This document shows, piece by piece, positions 15,615-24,478 of a stretch of DNA of 64,000 bases. Origin of the DNA: an uncultured Clostridia bacterium (GTDB taxonomy: Bacteria; Bacillota; Clostridia; UBA1381); the NCBI GenBank assembly GCA_934444735.1, contig CAKSDE010000008.1:1-64000 (forward strand). The letters are read 5' to 3'. Position numbers and translations under genes: made by a program. Numbering within the stretch: the first letter of the stretch is position 1; the number at the start of each line of letters is the position of its first letter. Below the pieces are notes generated by a model that saw only the letters and a list, made by a program, of their open reading frames with translations, did not search any database and was not told where the DNA came from.

Positions 15615-18600
15615 ATGAAAAATTCAAAGAAAGTGTTATCTGTAACGCTCGGCATAGCAATGTTAGCGTCACAGATGCCGGCAATCGTATCGGCTGAGAG
15701 CAATCTCATATCGATACCGGTGGATATGACGGGGTATTATAATACCGGCTCAATTTATACCTCGCAAGAAGGATATCAAGGAAATGCAGGGTATCCCGCA
15801 TCTTTCTATTATCAGCAGTTTACAGGCAAGGACGGCGCGGAATGTTTTATTAACTGGAAAAAGCAGTGGACCGATGGCATGATCGATAATACGCTTTCCT
15901 ACCAGGACGTTGATTTTCAGCTGAGAGTTGTCGATTATAATGAGACAACAAAAGATAACACGCCGTGCGTATGGAAAAACACATCAACCGAGTCTGCCTT
16001 TACAACATTTGACGTAAAAGACGGAAAATACAGCTCTCTTGAGCTTTTGGCAAATGATGATGCAAGCGGAGTGGCAAAGAAAATGCTTGTAAAGCTCGAT
16101 TATACCGACGGTTCGGTTGAGTATGCATTGAACTCACTGCCGTATTTGTCAAACGGAGGACTTAATGTAGGTATTTATTCAAGATTGAGCACCAATATAA
16201 CCGCTGAAATTAAACAGTACAGCGTTGGTGTTATTCCGAAATTCAGTATACCGGTTGATACCGATAAAACTTTGGCAAGCTTTTCAATTTTGAACGATAC
16301 ATATTCATATGCAACAGATGATAAGGGTAACGTTACAATTGCGCCGTTATCGCTCGAAGCAATAAATGCCGAAAGAGAGAAAAAAGGTGAGAGTGCATTA
16401 ACGGCTCTTACAAGATACAGCTCAAACACATTTGCGGCAGCTGTTTATGCGGCAACTCTTACAATGACTGCGGAAAATGCACGCTTGCAGCTTGCAGACG
16501 AAATTGCCGAGGACATTGCGGCATTGCCTGAAAATGATGCTTTAACATATGCCGATTTGGCAAAAATCAATGCGATTTCGGCAAAAGTAGAGAATTTGAT
16601 TAAGGCAGGCGGTACAACGGCTGATATTTCAAACTATGCTGTTTTTGAGGCTGCGAAAAAGACTGTTGAGGGATTAGAGCCGGTTGACTCTATTGTTGAC
16701 CTCTCGGGATATTACAGCAGAGGCAATATCTACACAAGCGGTACATCTGAAGGTCTTGCAGGCTGCCCGGGTTCGTTTGATTATGAAGCGTTTAAGGCAC
16801 TCCAATACTGGACAACACCGTGGACAGACGGTATGAGCGTTAATACCTTGAAATTCAAAAATACTTTGTTTGAGCTTAAGGTTGCGGATTATACAAAGGA
16901 TCAGTCAGAAGTTGTAGTTTCAAACGGCGTAAACGGCGGAAATGAATGGGTTAATATTGATGTTACAGACGGTCACTATACTGCGGTAAAATTCCTTGCA
17001 AACTCATCTTCTCCGGGCAATAACGGATCTATCCTTTCAGCAAGATTGAATTATGACGACGGAACAGTAGGTTATGCTACCGGAACAAAAGCAACATATT
17101 TTCCCAACACAACCAATGCAGTGACTGATATATCAAGTAAGAGAATAGGCGGAGAGAACAGAAAGGGCGGCGTAAGATTTATAAGCTACCCGGTTGATAT
17201 TACAAAGACATTAAAAAGTATTGATATTTTAAGCTTTGGCTGCACGCTGACAGAAGCAGACGGAGTATACAGTGTTACAGGTACTGCAAAGGATAATGCA
17301 GCATATGCTTTAAATATATATGCTATGACTCTTGAGAGTACAAAGGGTACAAGAAAGAACGAAATCATTACAACGATCGAGGACGCAATCGACAGTATTC
17401 CGAATCCTCCGACGCTTGATAATAAAGCAGAGCTCCAAAACATCGCAAAATTGATAGCGGAAGCAAAAGCGATGGGTGTTACCGAAGATGAGATATACAA
17501 TTATTCCGTATATTTGCAGATGCTATCTATAGTTGATCTTTTAGAGCCTGTTGAGGTTATAGTTGATATGACAGACCTCTATAACATGAACGATATTTAT
17601 ACAAGCAGCCAAGATCATACAGGTTTTGTAAGCTGGGCAAATTCATTTGATTATGATTCTTTTAAGGCACTCCCGAACTGGCTCACACCGTGGACCGACG
17701 GTATGAAAACAAACAAGCTTTCATATAAAGATACAACATTCAAGTTAAAGGTTGTCGATTTCGGCAGCGGCGATAAGGATAGGTCAAATGTTGTAATGAG
17801 CAATGGCAAAAATAACGGCGAAACATGGCTTAATGTAGATGTTGACGACAATAATTATTCTGCGGTAAAATTCCTGGCAAACAGTTCGAGTACAGGCTCA
17901 GATAACGGATATATCCTTTCGGCAAGATTGAATTATTCTGATGGAAGCTTTGAATATCTAACAGGCAAAAAAGCAGCATTTTGTTCAAATGCCAACGCAC
18001 ACCTTTCATCGGCATTTACACCGGTAACAAGCGGCAAACGCGGCGGAATTCTTTGTATAGAATACCCTGTTGATTCAGCAAAAACATTGGTAAGCTATGA
18101 TATTCTGAGTCTGGGCTGCACCTTGGCAGAAGATACAACTGCAGAAGGCGGATATAAGGTTGAAGGAACAGTCAAGCAGAATAGCTTCGCAATCAATATT
18201 TACGCTATGACGCTTGTATCGAATAAGGGTGCGGTTGCATCTGCAAACGAAAGCTTTATTAATGAAATAAACGAAAAGATCGCTGCTCTTACAGGGGAAA
18301 AGGCTGACTATGCAAATTATGCGGCAGTTAAGGCGATGATCGATTCATGCGAGGATCGCGGAATAGATACAGCAGACATTGAAAATATCGCAAGATTTAA
18401 TGAAATCAGCAAAAATTATGCTGCTGTTGCAGATGCTTACGTATCGAACGACAATAAGAACGCATATGCTGAAATTACATTTGACAGAGCAATAACGGAA
18501 GATATAATGTCAAAAGCGACATTTACACTGTTAAAGGATGGCAATGAGGTTTCTGGCTTAACTGCCGAAGAAATTTTGACAGATTCTGAAATTACAGGTG

Positions 18601-20117
18601 TAAAACTGACATTTGCACACGGTTTGGCATATAACGCTAAATGGGAAATTGCGGTAAAAGTAGGCGGCGTAATAGACTATAAGCAGCCTGTTGAGCTTGT
18701 AAAGCCTTATACATTGGAAAATGTTAAATACTATAATGCAGACGGTACACAGATAAAGAACTTTGATGCTGCAACAGGTTCGTTTAAGGTAACGGCTGAT
18801 GTTAATAAGACAGTTGATACGGCAGATATTTACCTTGCGCTTTATAACGATAAAGATGCGTTGGTATCTGCAAAGAAGGTAAGCGTATCGGATAATCTCG
18901 ATGTTACATTTACTGTTTCGGACGAAATGAACAGTGCATGGACGCTGAAATATTATGTATGGGACGGAATGACCCCGTACACAGAGGCAAAGGCAATAAA
19001 TAAGACTTACGGATATGATAATGTTGTTGATCAGACAAAGGATTTGACGGTTGTATATTTCGGTGATTCGCAGACGCAGGGAAAAGCTTTCACAACTCCT
19101 TTGGACAGCTCTTTTGAACTGCAAAGATCGATAAATAACGCAAATTACACAGGAATCAATTCGGGCGTGGGCGGAACAAGCTCACAGCTCGGAATGTACA
19201 GACTCGACAGTGATGTTATAGCATATAATCCGGATTTGGTATTTGTTGAATTTTATCCGAATGACTGGAATATATCGGGTCAAGGAAAGGATACGGCTGC
19301 GGCAAATGCAGAGCTTGCAAAGCTGCTTTCATATCATGAAAATATCATAAAGAGATTAAATGCTTTGGATCATGTGCCCGTAATTATCTACATGAACCCG
19401 ATGGAGCAAAGCGCAGAAGGCGAGGACAGCTATAATACTCAGGTAGTAAAGATGCTCGCTGATTTGCTTTCACACTATGATATTCCGACAATGGATTTTG
19501 ATGCATATGCAAGAAGCCTTATCGAAACAGGTGAGTACACATGGGACGATTTCAGAATTGCATCGAATAATGTGCATTTCACATCAAAGGGCGGTCAGAT
19601 ATGTGCAGACTGGATGTATGATCTTTTGGTTAATCACGCATCGGACTATGTGAAGATGCCGAAATTCGGCGCTGCTGATTTCCAGAGCATCACATATGCC
19701 GCACCGAAACTCGTACCGTCAGCTTACGCACAGTGCGACGGTAACTGGAAAAATATTGCGGTTGATACTGTAACGGAAGGATACTGGTATCCGGTATCGG
19801 AAAATCCGTTCCCCGAAGGATATATGGCATCAAACGTAAAAGGTGCTGAGATGACATTTAAGTTCTCGGGAACATCTCTCTACATCTTCACGCTTATCGG
19901 ACCTAACGGCGGAAAAGCGGAATATGAAATAGACGGAGTATATTCGGGAACTGTTGATACATATACAGCATCAAGCGGTATGTATAAGATGACAAAAACT
20001 GTAAAGACAGGGCTTGAAAATAAAGAACATACGGTAACATTCAAGGTTGTTGAGCCGAATACAAATGCAAGCGGCGATATAAGCTTCGGAGTAGGTTCTT
20101 TTATGGTTGAAGAATAA
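15615..20117 (+). CDS. Secreted SGNH-hydrolase esterase with three W-T-D-G-M modules
   Basis: A 1500-residue exported protein (signal peptide about 1-27). Three W-T-D-G-M modules lie at about 30-283, 356-575 and 646-868, separated by single helical spacer repeats ending in LEP. After these come an SbsA/Big_5-like Ig domain (about 938-1025), a ~95-aa beta domain ending YYVWDGM, and an SGNH hydrolase (about 1139-1350). The SGNH blocks are G-D-S-Q with Ser1152, G-V-G-G-T, F-Y-P-N-D with Asn1216, and N-x-V-H with His1321. A C-terminal jelly-roll-like domain (about 1370-1500) resembles carbohydrate-esterase partners. The likely activity is deacetylation of a polysaccharide. The usual block V Asp is Asn1318. 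Confidence 0.85.
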   Translation: MKNSKKVLSVTLGIAMLASQMPAIVSAESNLISIPVDMTGYYNTGSIYTSQEGYQGNAGYPASFYYQQFTGKDGAECFINWKKQWTDGMIDNTLSYQDVDFQLRVVDYNETTKDNTPCVWKNTSTESAFTTFDVKDGKYSSLELLANDDASGVAKKMLVKLDYTDGSVEYALNSLPYLSNGGLNVGIYSRLSTNITAEIKQYSVGVIPKFSIPVDTDKTLASFSILNDTYSYATDDKGNVTIAPLSLEAINAEREKKGESALTALTRYSSNTFAAAVYAATLTMTAENARLQLADEIAEDIAALPENDALTYADLAKINAISAKVENLIKAGGTTADISNYAVFEAAKKTVEGLEPVDSIVDLSGYYSRGNIYTSGTSEGLAGCPGSFDYEAFKALQYWTTPWTDGMSVNTLKFKNTLFELKVADYTKDQSEVVVSNGVNGGNEWVNIDVTDGHYTAVKFLANSSSPGNNGSILSARLNYDDGTVGYATGTKATYFPNTTNAVTDISSKRIGGENRKGGVRFISYPVDITKTLKSIDILSFGCTLTEADGVYSVTGTAKDNAAYALNIYAMTLESTKGTRKNEIITTIEDAIDSIPNPPTLDNKAELQNIAKLIAEAKAMGVTEDEIYNYSVYLQMLSIVDLLEPVEVIVDMTDLYNMNDIYTSSQDHTGFVSWANSFDYDSFKALPNWLTPWTDGMKTNKLSYKDTTFKLKVVDFGSGDKDRSNVVMSNGKNNGETWLNVDVDDNNYSAVKFLANSSSTGSDNGYILSARLNYSDGSFEYLTGKKAAFCSNANAHLSSAFTPVTSGKRGGILCIEYPVDSAKTLVSYDILSLGCTLAEDTTAEGGYKVEGTVKQNSFAINIYAMTLVSNKGAVASANESFINEINEKIAALTGEKADYANYAAVKAMIDSCEDRGIDTADIENIARFNEISKNYAAVADAYVSNDNKNAYAEITFDRAITEDIMSKATFTLLKDGNEVSGLTAEEILTDSEITGVKLTFAHGLAYNAKWEIAVKVGGVIDYKQPVELVKPYTLENVKYYNADGTQIKNFDAATGSFKVTADVNKTVDTADIYLALYNDKDALVSAKKVSVSDNLDVTFTVSDEMNSAWTLKYYVWDGMTPYTEAKAINKTYGYDNVVDQTKDLTVVYFGDSQTQGKAFTTPLDSSFELQRSINNANYTGINSGVGGTSSQLGMYRLDSDVIAYNPDLVFVEFYPNDWNISGQGKDTAAANAELAKLLSYHENIIKRLNALDHVPVIIYMNPMEQSAEGEDSYNTQVVKMLADLLSHYDIPTMDFDAYARSLIETGEYTWDDFRIASNNVHFTSKGGQICADWMYDLLVNHASDYVKMPKFGAADFQSITYAAPKLVPSAYAQCDGNWKNIAVDTVTEGYWYPVSENPFPEGYMASNVKGAEMTFKFSGTSLYIFTLIGPNGGKAEYEIDGVYSGTVDTYTASSGMYKMTKTVKTGLENKEHTVTFKVVEPNTNASGDISFGVGSFMVEE

Positions 20118-20128
20118 AGGATAATTTA

Positions 20129-20200
20129 TCGGGCTGCTGATAATTTACGCAGCGGCCCGATCCTTTAATAAAGTTGCTTATCTTTATAATAAGCAATTTT
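20129..20200 (+). terminator. Two hairpins between the 1500-aa and 1402-aa genes
   Basis: The first stem (TCGGGC...GCCCGA with inner GCTG/CAGC, 20129-20160) has a weak T-run. The second (TTGCTTAT, 20174-20181, with ATAAGCAA, 20189-20196) is followed by TTTTATT. Together they may give partial termination or processing. Confidence 0.5.
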
Positions 20201-20241
20201 ATTAAGGGTTTATTTAAAAGTTTTAAGGAAACGGTGATTAT

Positions 20242-23200
20242 ATGAAAAAATTAACTTCAATATTTTTGGGAGCGTGTATGTGCGTTTCGTTGGTAAGACC
20301 TGTAATGGCGGAAAATCAAGTGCAGCGTATTTATGTTTCATGCGACGGTTCGGATTCAAATAACGGACGGAGCGAAGAAAAAGCGGTAAAGACTCTGGAT
20401 AAAGTCAATACGCTTGTTTCATCATATTTGAATGTATTTAAAGGACAGGATATTGAGGTTGTTTTCGGCGGCGGAACTTATGATTTCGATAAAAGCTCAA
20501 CGCTTACCTCGGGAAAAGATGCGGTAAAGGTAACATATACCGCAAAAGAGGGAGAAGAGGTTGTATTTCGCGGCGCAAAGAATCTGGACAGCTCGAAATT
20601 TCAGAAAGTGAGCGATGAGGCGATCTTGAGCCGCATACCCGAATCGAGCAGAGATAATGTGTACTGTATGGACATTTCGGATATAAGCGAAAGCTTTGAC
20701 GGGCATACAACGGGATATTACGGACCGGACGGAATAGGTTATTATGAGTTTATAAAAAATTCTGCGGCAGAGACGCTTTCGCGCTATCCGAACGAGGGGT
20801 ATATAACGGGAACGGTCGTATCGAGCGATACACTCGGAGTTTCGGCGGATAAAGCGGCGCTTTGGAAAAGTGCCAATGAATATCAGAGAGTGCGCTTAAA
20901 CGGATATTTGAAATATGATTGGGCGTATGCGAGAACGTATATAACAGCGGTTGACGGTTCAAATGTTTCATTTAACCGCATCTCGGATGTAAGCGCTGCA
21001 AGTTCAAATAAGTTTTATGTTGCGGATCTTTTGGAAGAACTGGATATTCCGGGAGAGTGGTTTATAGACAGATCTGCAAAAATCTTGTATTATTATCCCG
21101 AAGACGGAATCACAGCAAGCGATAAATATGAATTGTCGGTACTTTCGGAACCGTTGATTTCTTTGGACAGATCGGCAAATATAGTTGTAAAGAACATCAG
21201 TTTTGAAAATACGAGAGGAAATGCGATACAGGCGAAAAATTCCGATAATATAACGGTTTTGAACTGTAATTTTAAAAATGTCGGAAATAATGCGGTAATT
21301 GCCGAAAGCTGCACGAATTTCAGCATTGATTCATCGAGTTTTTACAATATCGGCTCAAACGGAGCCCGTATTTCGGGCGGTGACAGTGATACGCTTACGC
21401 AGGCGAACAATAAGATAGTAAATTCGTATTTTGAGAAAGTCGGTCAGATATGCCGTTCGTATCACGGAGCGGTGAAGGTCAGCGGCTGCGGAAATCTTGT
21501 CGCAAACAACACGATGGCAGATACGCCGCATCAGATGATCGGCTATTCGGGGACATATAACCGCATACTGTATAACGATATAAAAAATGCCTGCACCGAT
21601 TCGGGCGATATGGGTGCAATATACAGCGGAAGAAGTGTTATCTGGAGAGGAAATGAGATAGCGTATAATTACATACATGATATAAGGTCAAAATATTCCG
21701 ATTATTTTTTGACGGCAGGTATTTATCTCGATGACGGTCTGGCAGGACAGAAGATTCATCACAATGTAATAAAGAATGCAAATGAGGGAATGTTTATTGC
21801 ATCGGGAAGTGACAACAGCATACATGACAATATTATAACCGACTGTAACAGCGCAATAACGCTTTCGCAGAGTAACGGACAAGAGGATAGCTATTATTCA
21901 CTCTTTAAGGCTGCCGAGGATTTTGTGAGCGAACATCCCGAATATTTGGAAATTTTCCCGACGCTGAAGAAAATAGACACCGAAAAAACACTTGCCCGCG
22001 GAAACTTTATCTACGATAATTTAATTGTGGCATCAGGCTGCAAGCTTTACGATAATAATTATGTTTCGGCGCTGCAATTCGGTGAAGGCGGAAGAAATAA
22101 CAGAAGAATCAACAATCAAATCTGTGATAGCTTTGACGGATTTACAGATGCAGCAAACGGAAATTATGCTATTGTGCCGCAGCATGAGATTTTACAGAAA
22201 ATGCCGAATCTTTCGATGATTGATATGTCAAAAATCGGAGCAGAGAGTAAAAATGAGTACGGCTATGACTATGAAGATGTTTTAAAAGCCGAAATAACAG
22301 CAATAGTGGATAATATGGATAAGCATGTGTCCTACGGAGATTACAGTTATTTTGATACTGTGGAGGAATATTTTGCAAAAGCCGAGGTAAACGATGTTTT
22401 AAGAGATGAATTTTTGCAGAATCCGGTTTATATCTCATGCGTGGAGCAGAGAACGCAGTATGAGGATATGAGCTGCATTATGCTGGATCTTGACTATAAT
22501 ATGCATGATGTATATTCGGGGGCAAAGGGATATGTCGGAAGTGCCGGATATGCCGGAGCATTCTACTATGATGATTTTATCTCGGACAAATATATAACAT
22601 GGACAAAGCCGTGGACGGACGGCATGATTGACAATGTTCTGATAAACGATAATATACGGTTTAAATTAAGGGTGGTTGATCATAAAAAGCATACGGATCG
22701 CCGCGACTGTGTTTTGTGGAATAACGATGAAAACAGCACATATACGACAATAGATGTAAAGGACGGGTACTATAACACGGCGGAAATACTTGTAAATGCC
22801 GACAGACCGACAACTGTAAGAAAATACTTGACGGTGGTTCTGCGCTACGGGGACGGGAGCTGTGAGGCGTATAAGTACAGTATGAGTTATTTCTGCAACA
22901 AACCGTCTCAAATATCTCTTGTAAGCTCGACCAGAACGGTTGACGATAAGAGCGTGGGAGACGATTATGAGCTGACAGATTTCGGCTATATCTCACACCG
23001 CTCAATACCTGTAGACAATTCCAAAAAGCTTTTGGCAATCGATGTTTTGAATGAAAAATACAATTTGGCGACAGGTGAGGACGGAAGCTTTGTAAAAGAC
23101 GAAAACGGTGATTTTGTTACGGAATTGGATTCGGGAACAAACAGAACCAATTATAAAAGCTCGGTTGCTATATATGCGGTTACAATGACGCAGAATAAAG

Positions 23201-24450
23201 AACTGGCTGATAAAAGCAGTGATGAGGCGCTGCTTTTGGAGGATATAACAGCGTTAATAAATGCACTTCCCGAGGTTAATAAGCTTACATGGGAGGATAA
23301 GGCAAAGCTTGACGAGATTGATGCTAAAATAAACTCGTTTAAGGACGTTGATTCTGTGATTTCGCAGATTTCAAACTATGATAAATTCGTGCAGGCGAAA
23401 AAACGTATGGAAAAGCTTGAGCCGAAATATGTCATATACGATATGTCGAACCTTTACAATGCAGGACTTATCTATTCAAGCAAAATAAATCTTTTGGGGA
23501 ATGCCGGATTTGCCGGAGCATTCTATTATTATGATTTTATCTCGGATAAATATGTACCGTGGGTAAAACCGTGGACAGACGGCATGACCGAAAATACGCT
23601 TACAAGTGAAAACATACCGTTCAGATTAAGGGTAATACCTCACGACAGCTGGAAGAGTACGGGAAATATGATTTTCAAAAATCAGACTCAGACAGACGAT
23701 GATGAGAGATACTCAAAATTTGAAATATCAGACGGAAGATATGCCTCTGTGCAGATTTTGGCAAACTCCGACCAGGGAGAAAAAAAGAAGCTTGGAATCA
23801 AGGTAAACTATACCGACGGGACTTCAGAAGTAACAGAGTTTGCGCTGCAATACATAACTAACGGATTAAACAAGACAGGCTGCGGAGGAATAAAATCCAC
23901 ACTTTGTGATAAAAATGCCGCAAGTGCGGAGGATCTTTCGTCAAACGGCGGAATTACTCACTACAGCGTAGCTCTCGATACCGAAAAGACGCTTGACAGC
24001 ATAGAAATATTAAACGATAGGTTTGAATTTGTTAAGGACGAAAACGGAGAATATCAAAAAGATGAAAACGGAGAGTATCTGACGCAGAGGGGAGAGGGCG
24101 CAGGCAGATTTACGTTTACCCATACCGCAGCTATCTATGCGGTTACATTGAAAACCAACGAGGATCTGCAAGGCTTGAGCGACGCATTTGATGTGACAGG
24201 CTTTTCGTTGGGCGAAAAGGACGGAAAAATCGCAGCAGAGCTTACTTTAAATAAGCTCTATGAAACAGATGCAACAGCGTACTGTGCGCTGTATTCAGCC
24301 GACGGAACTCTTTTGGAGGTAAAATCCGAGCAAATATTTGACCAAAAGGATATTGAGTTTGTTTTTGAGAGTTCAAAAGATGATAATCCCGGCTGCACAG
24401 CGAAATATTTTATATGGGATTCGAAAATGAAACCGCTTGTAACGAAATAA
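20242..24450 (+). CDS. Secreted GH141-like beta-helix enzyme with two W-T-D-G-M modules
   Basis: A 1402-residue exported protein (signal peptide about 1-23). Residues about 28-720 form a right-handed parallel beta-helix that opens with IYVSCDGSDSNNG and carries LSRYPNEGYI, LLEELDIPGEWF, DMGAIYSGR and GIYLDDGLAG. This motif order is what I know from GH141 (fucosidase or xylanase beta-helix enzymes acting on pectin or xylan). Asp456 (DMGA) and Asp497 (YLDD), 41 residues apart, are candidate catalytic acids. Two W-T-D-G-M modules follow at about 744-985 and 1062-1306, split by one helical spacer. A C-terminal ~95-aa beta domain ends KYFIWDS. It heads the run of closely spaced genes to 33764. Confidence 0.8.
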   Translation: MKKLTSIFLGACMCVSLVRPVMAENQVQRIYVSCDGSDSNNGRSEEKAVKTLDKVNTLVSSYLNVFKGQDIEVVFGGGTYDFDKSSTLTSGKDAVKVTYTAKEGEEVVFRGAKNLDSSKFQKVSDEAILSRIPESSRDNVYCMDISDISESFDGHTTGYYGPDGIGYYEFIKNSAAETLSRYPNEGYITGTVVSSDTLGVSADKAALWKSANEYQRVRLNGYLKYDWAYARTYITAVDGSNVSFNRISDVSAASSNKFYVADLLEELDIPGEWFIDRSAKILYYYPEDGITASDKYELSVLSEPLISLDRSANIVVKNISFENTRGNAIQAKNSDNITVLNCNFKNVGNNAVIAESCTNFSIDSSSFYNIGSNGARISGGDSDTLTQANNKIVNSYFEKVGQICRSYHGAVKVSGCGNLVANNTMADTPHQMIGYSGTYNRILYNDIKNACTDSGDMGAIYSGRSVIWRGNEIAYNYIHDIRSKYSDYFLTAGIYLDDGLAGQKIHHNVIKNANEGMFIASGSDNSIHDNIITDCNSAITLSQSNGQEDSYYSLFKAAEDFVSEHPEYLEIFPTLKKIDTEKTLARGNFIYDNLIVASGCKLYDNNYVSALQFGEGGRNNRRINNQICDSFDGFTDAANGNYAIVPQHEILQKMPNLSMIDMSKIGAESKNEYGYDYEDVLKAEITAIVDNMDKHVSYGDYSYFDTVEEYFAKAEVNDVLRDEFLQNPVYISCVEQRTQYEDMSCIMLDLDYNMHDVYSGAKGYVGSAGYAGAFYYDDFISDKYITWTKPWTDGMIDNVLINDNIRFKLRVVDHKKHTDRRDCVLWNNDENSTYTTIDVKDGYYNTAEILVNADRPTTVRKYLTVVLRYGDGSCEAYKYSMSYFCNKPSQISLVSSTRTVDDKSVGDDYELTDFGYISHRSIPVDNSKKLLAIDVLNEKYNLATGEDGSFVKDENGDFVTELDSGTNRTNYKSSVAIYAVTMTQNKELADKSSDEALLLEDITALINALPEVNKLTWEDKAKLDEIDAKINSFKDVDSVISQISNYDKFVQAKKRMEKLEPKYVIYDMSNLYNAGLIYSSKINLLGNAGFAGAFYYYDFISDKYVPWVKPWTDGMTENTLTSENIPFRLRVIPHDSWKSTGNMIFKNQTQTDDDERYSKFEISDGRYASVQILANSDQGEKKKLGIKVNYTDGTSEVTEFALQYITNGLNKTGCGGIKSTLCDKNAASAEDLSSNGGITHYSVALDTEKTLDSIEILNDRFEFVKDENGEYQKDENGEYLTQRGEGAGRFTFTHTAAIYAVTLKTNEDLQGLSDAFDVTGFSLGEKDGKIAAELTLNKLYETDATAYCALYSADGTLLEVKSEQIFDQKDIEFVFESSKDDNPGCTAKYFIWDSKMKPLVTK

Positions 24451-24478
24451 TATATCAGACAAAGGAGAGGAATACTAC

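Noticed and set aside
18558..19124. 188-codon minus-strand frame inside the 1500-aa gene
   Set aside because: Its translation is cysteine- and isoleucine-rich without domain features, and the + strand frame there encodes clear Ig and SGNH sequence.
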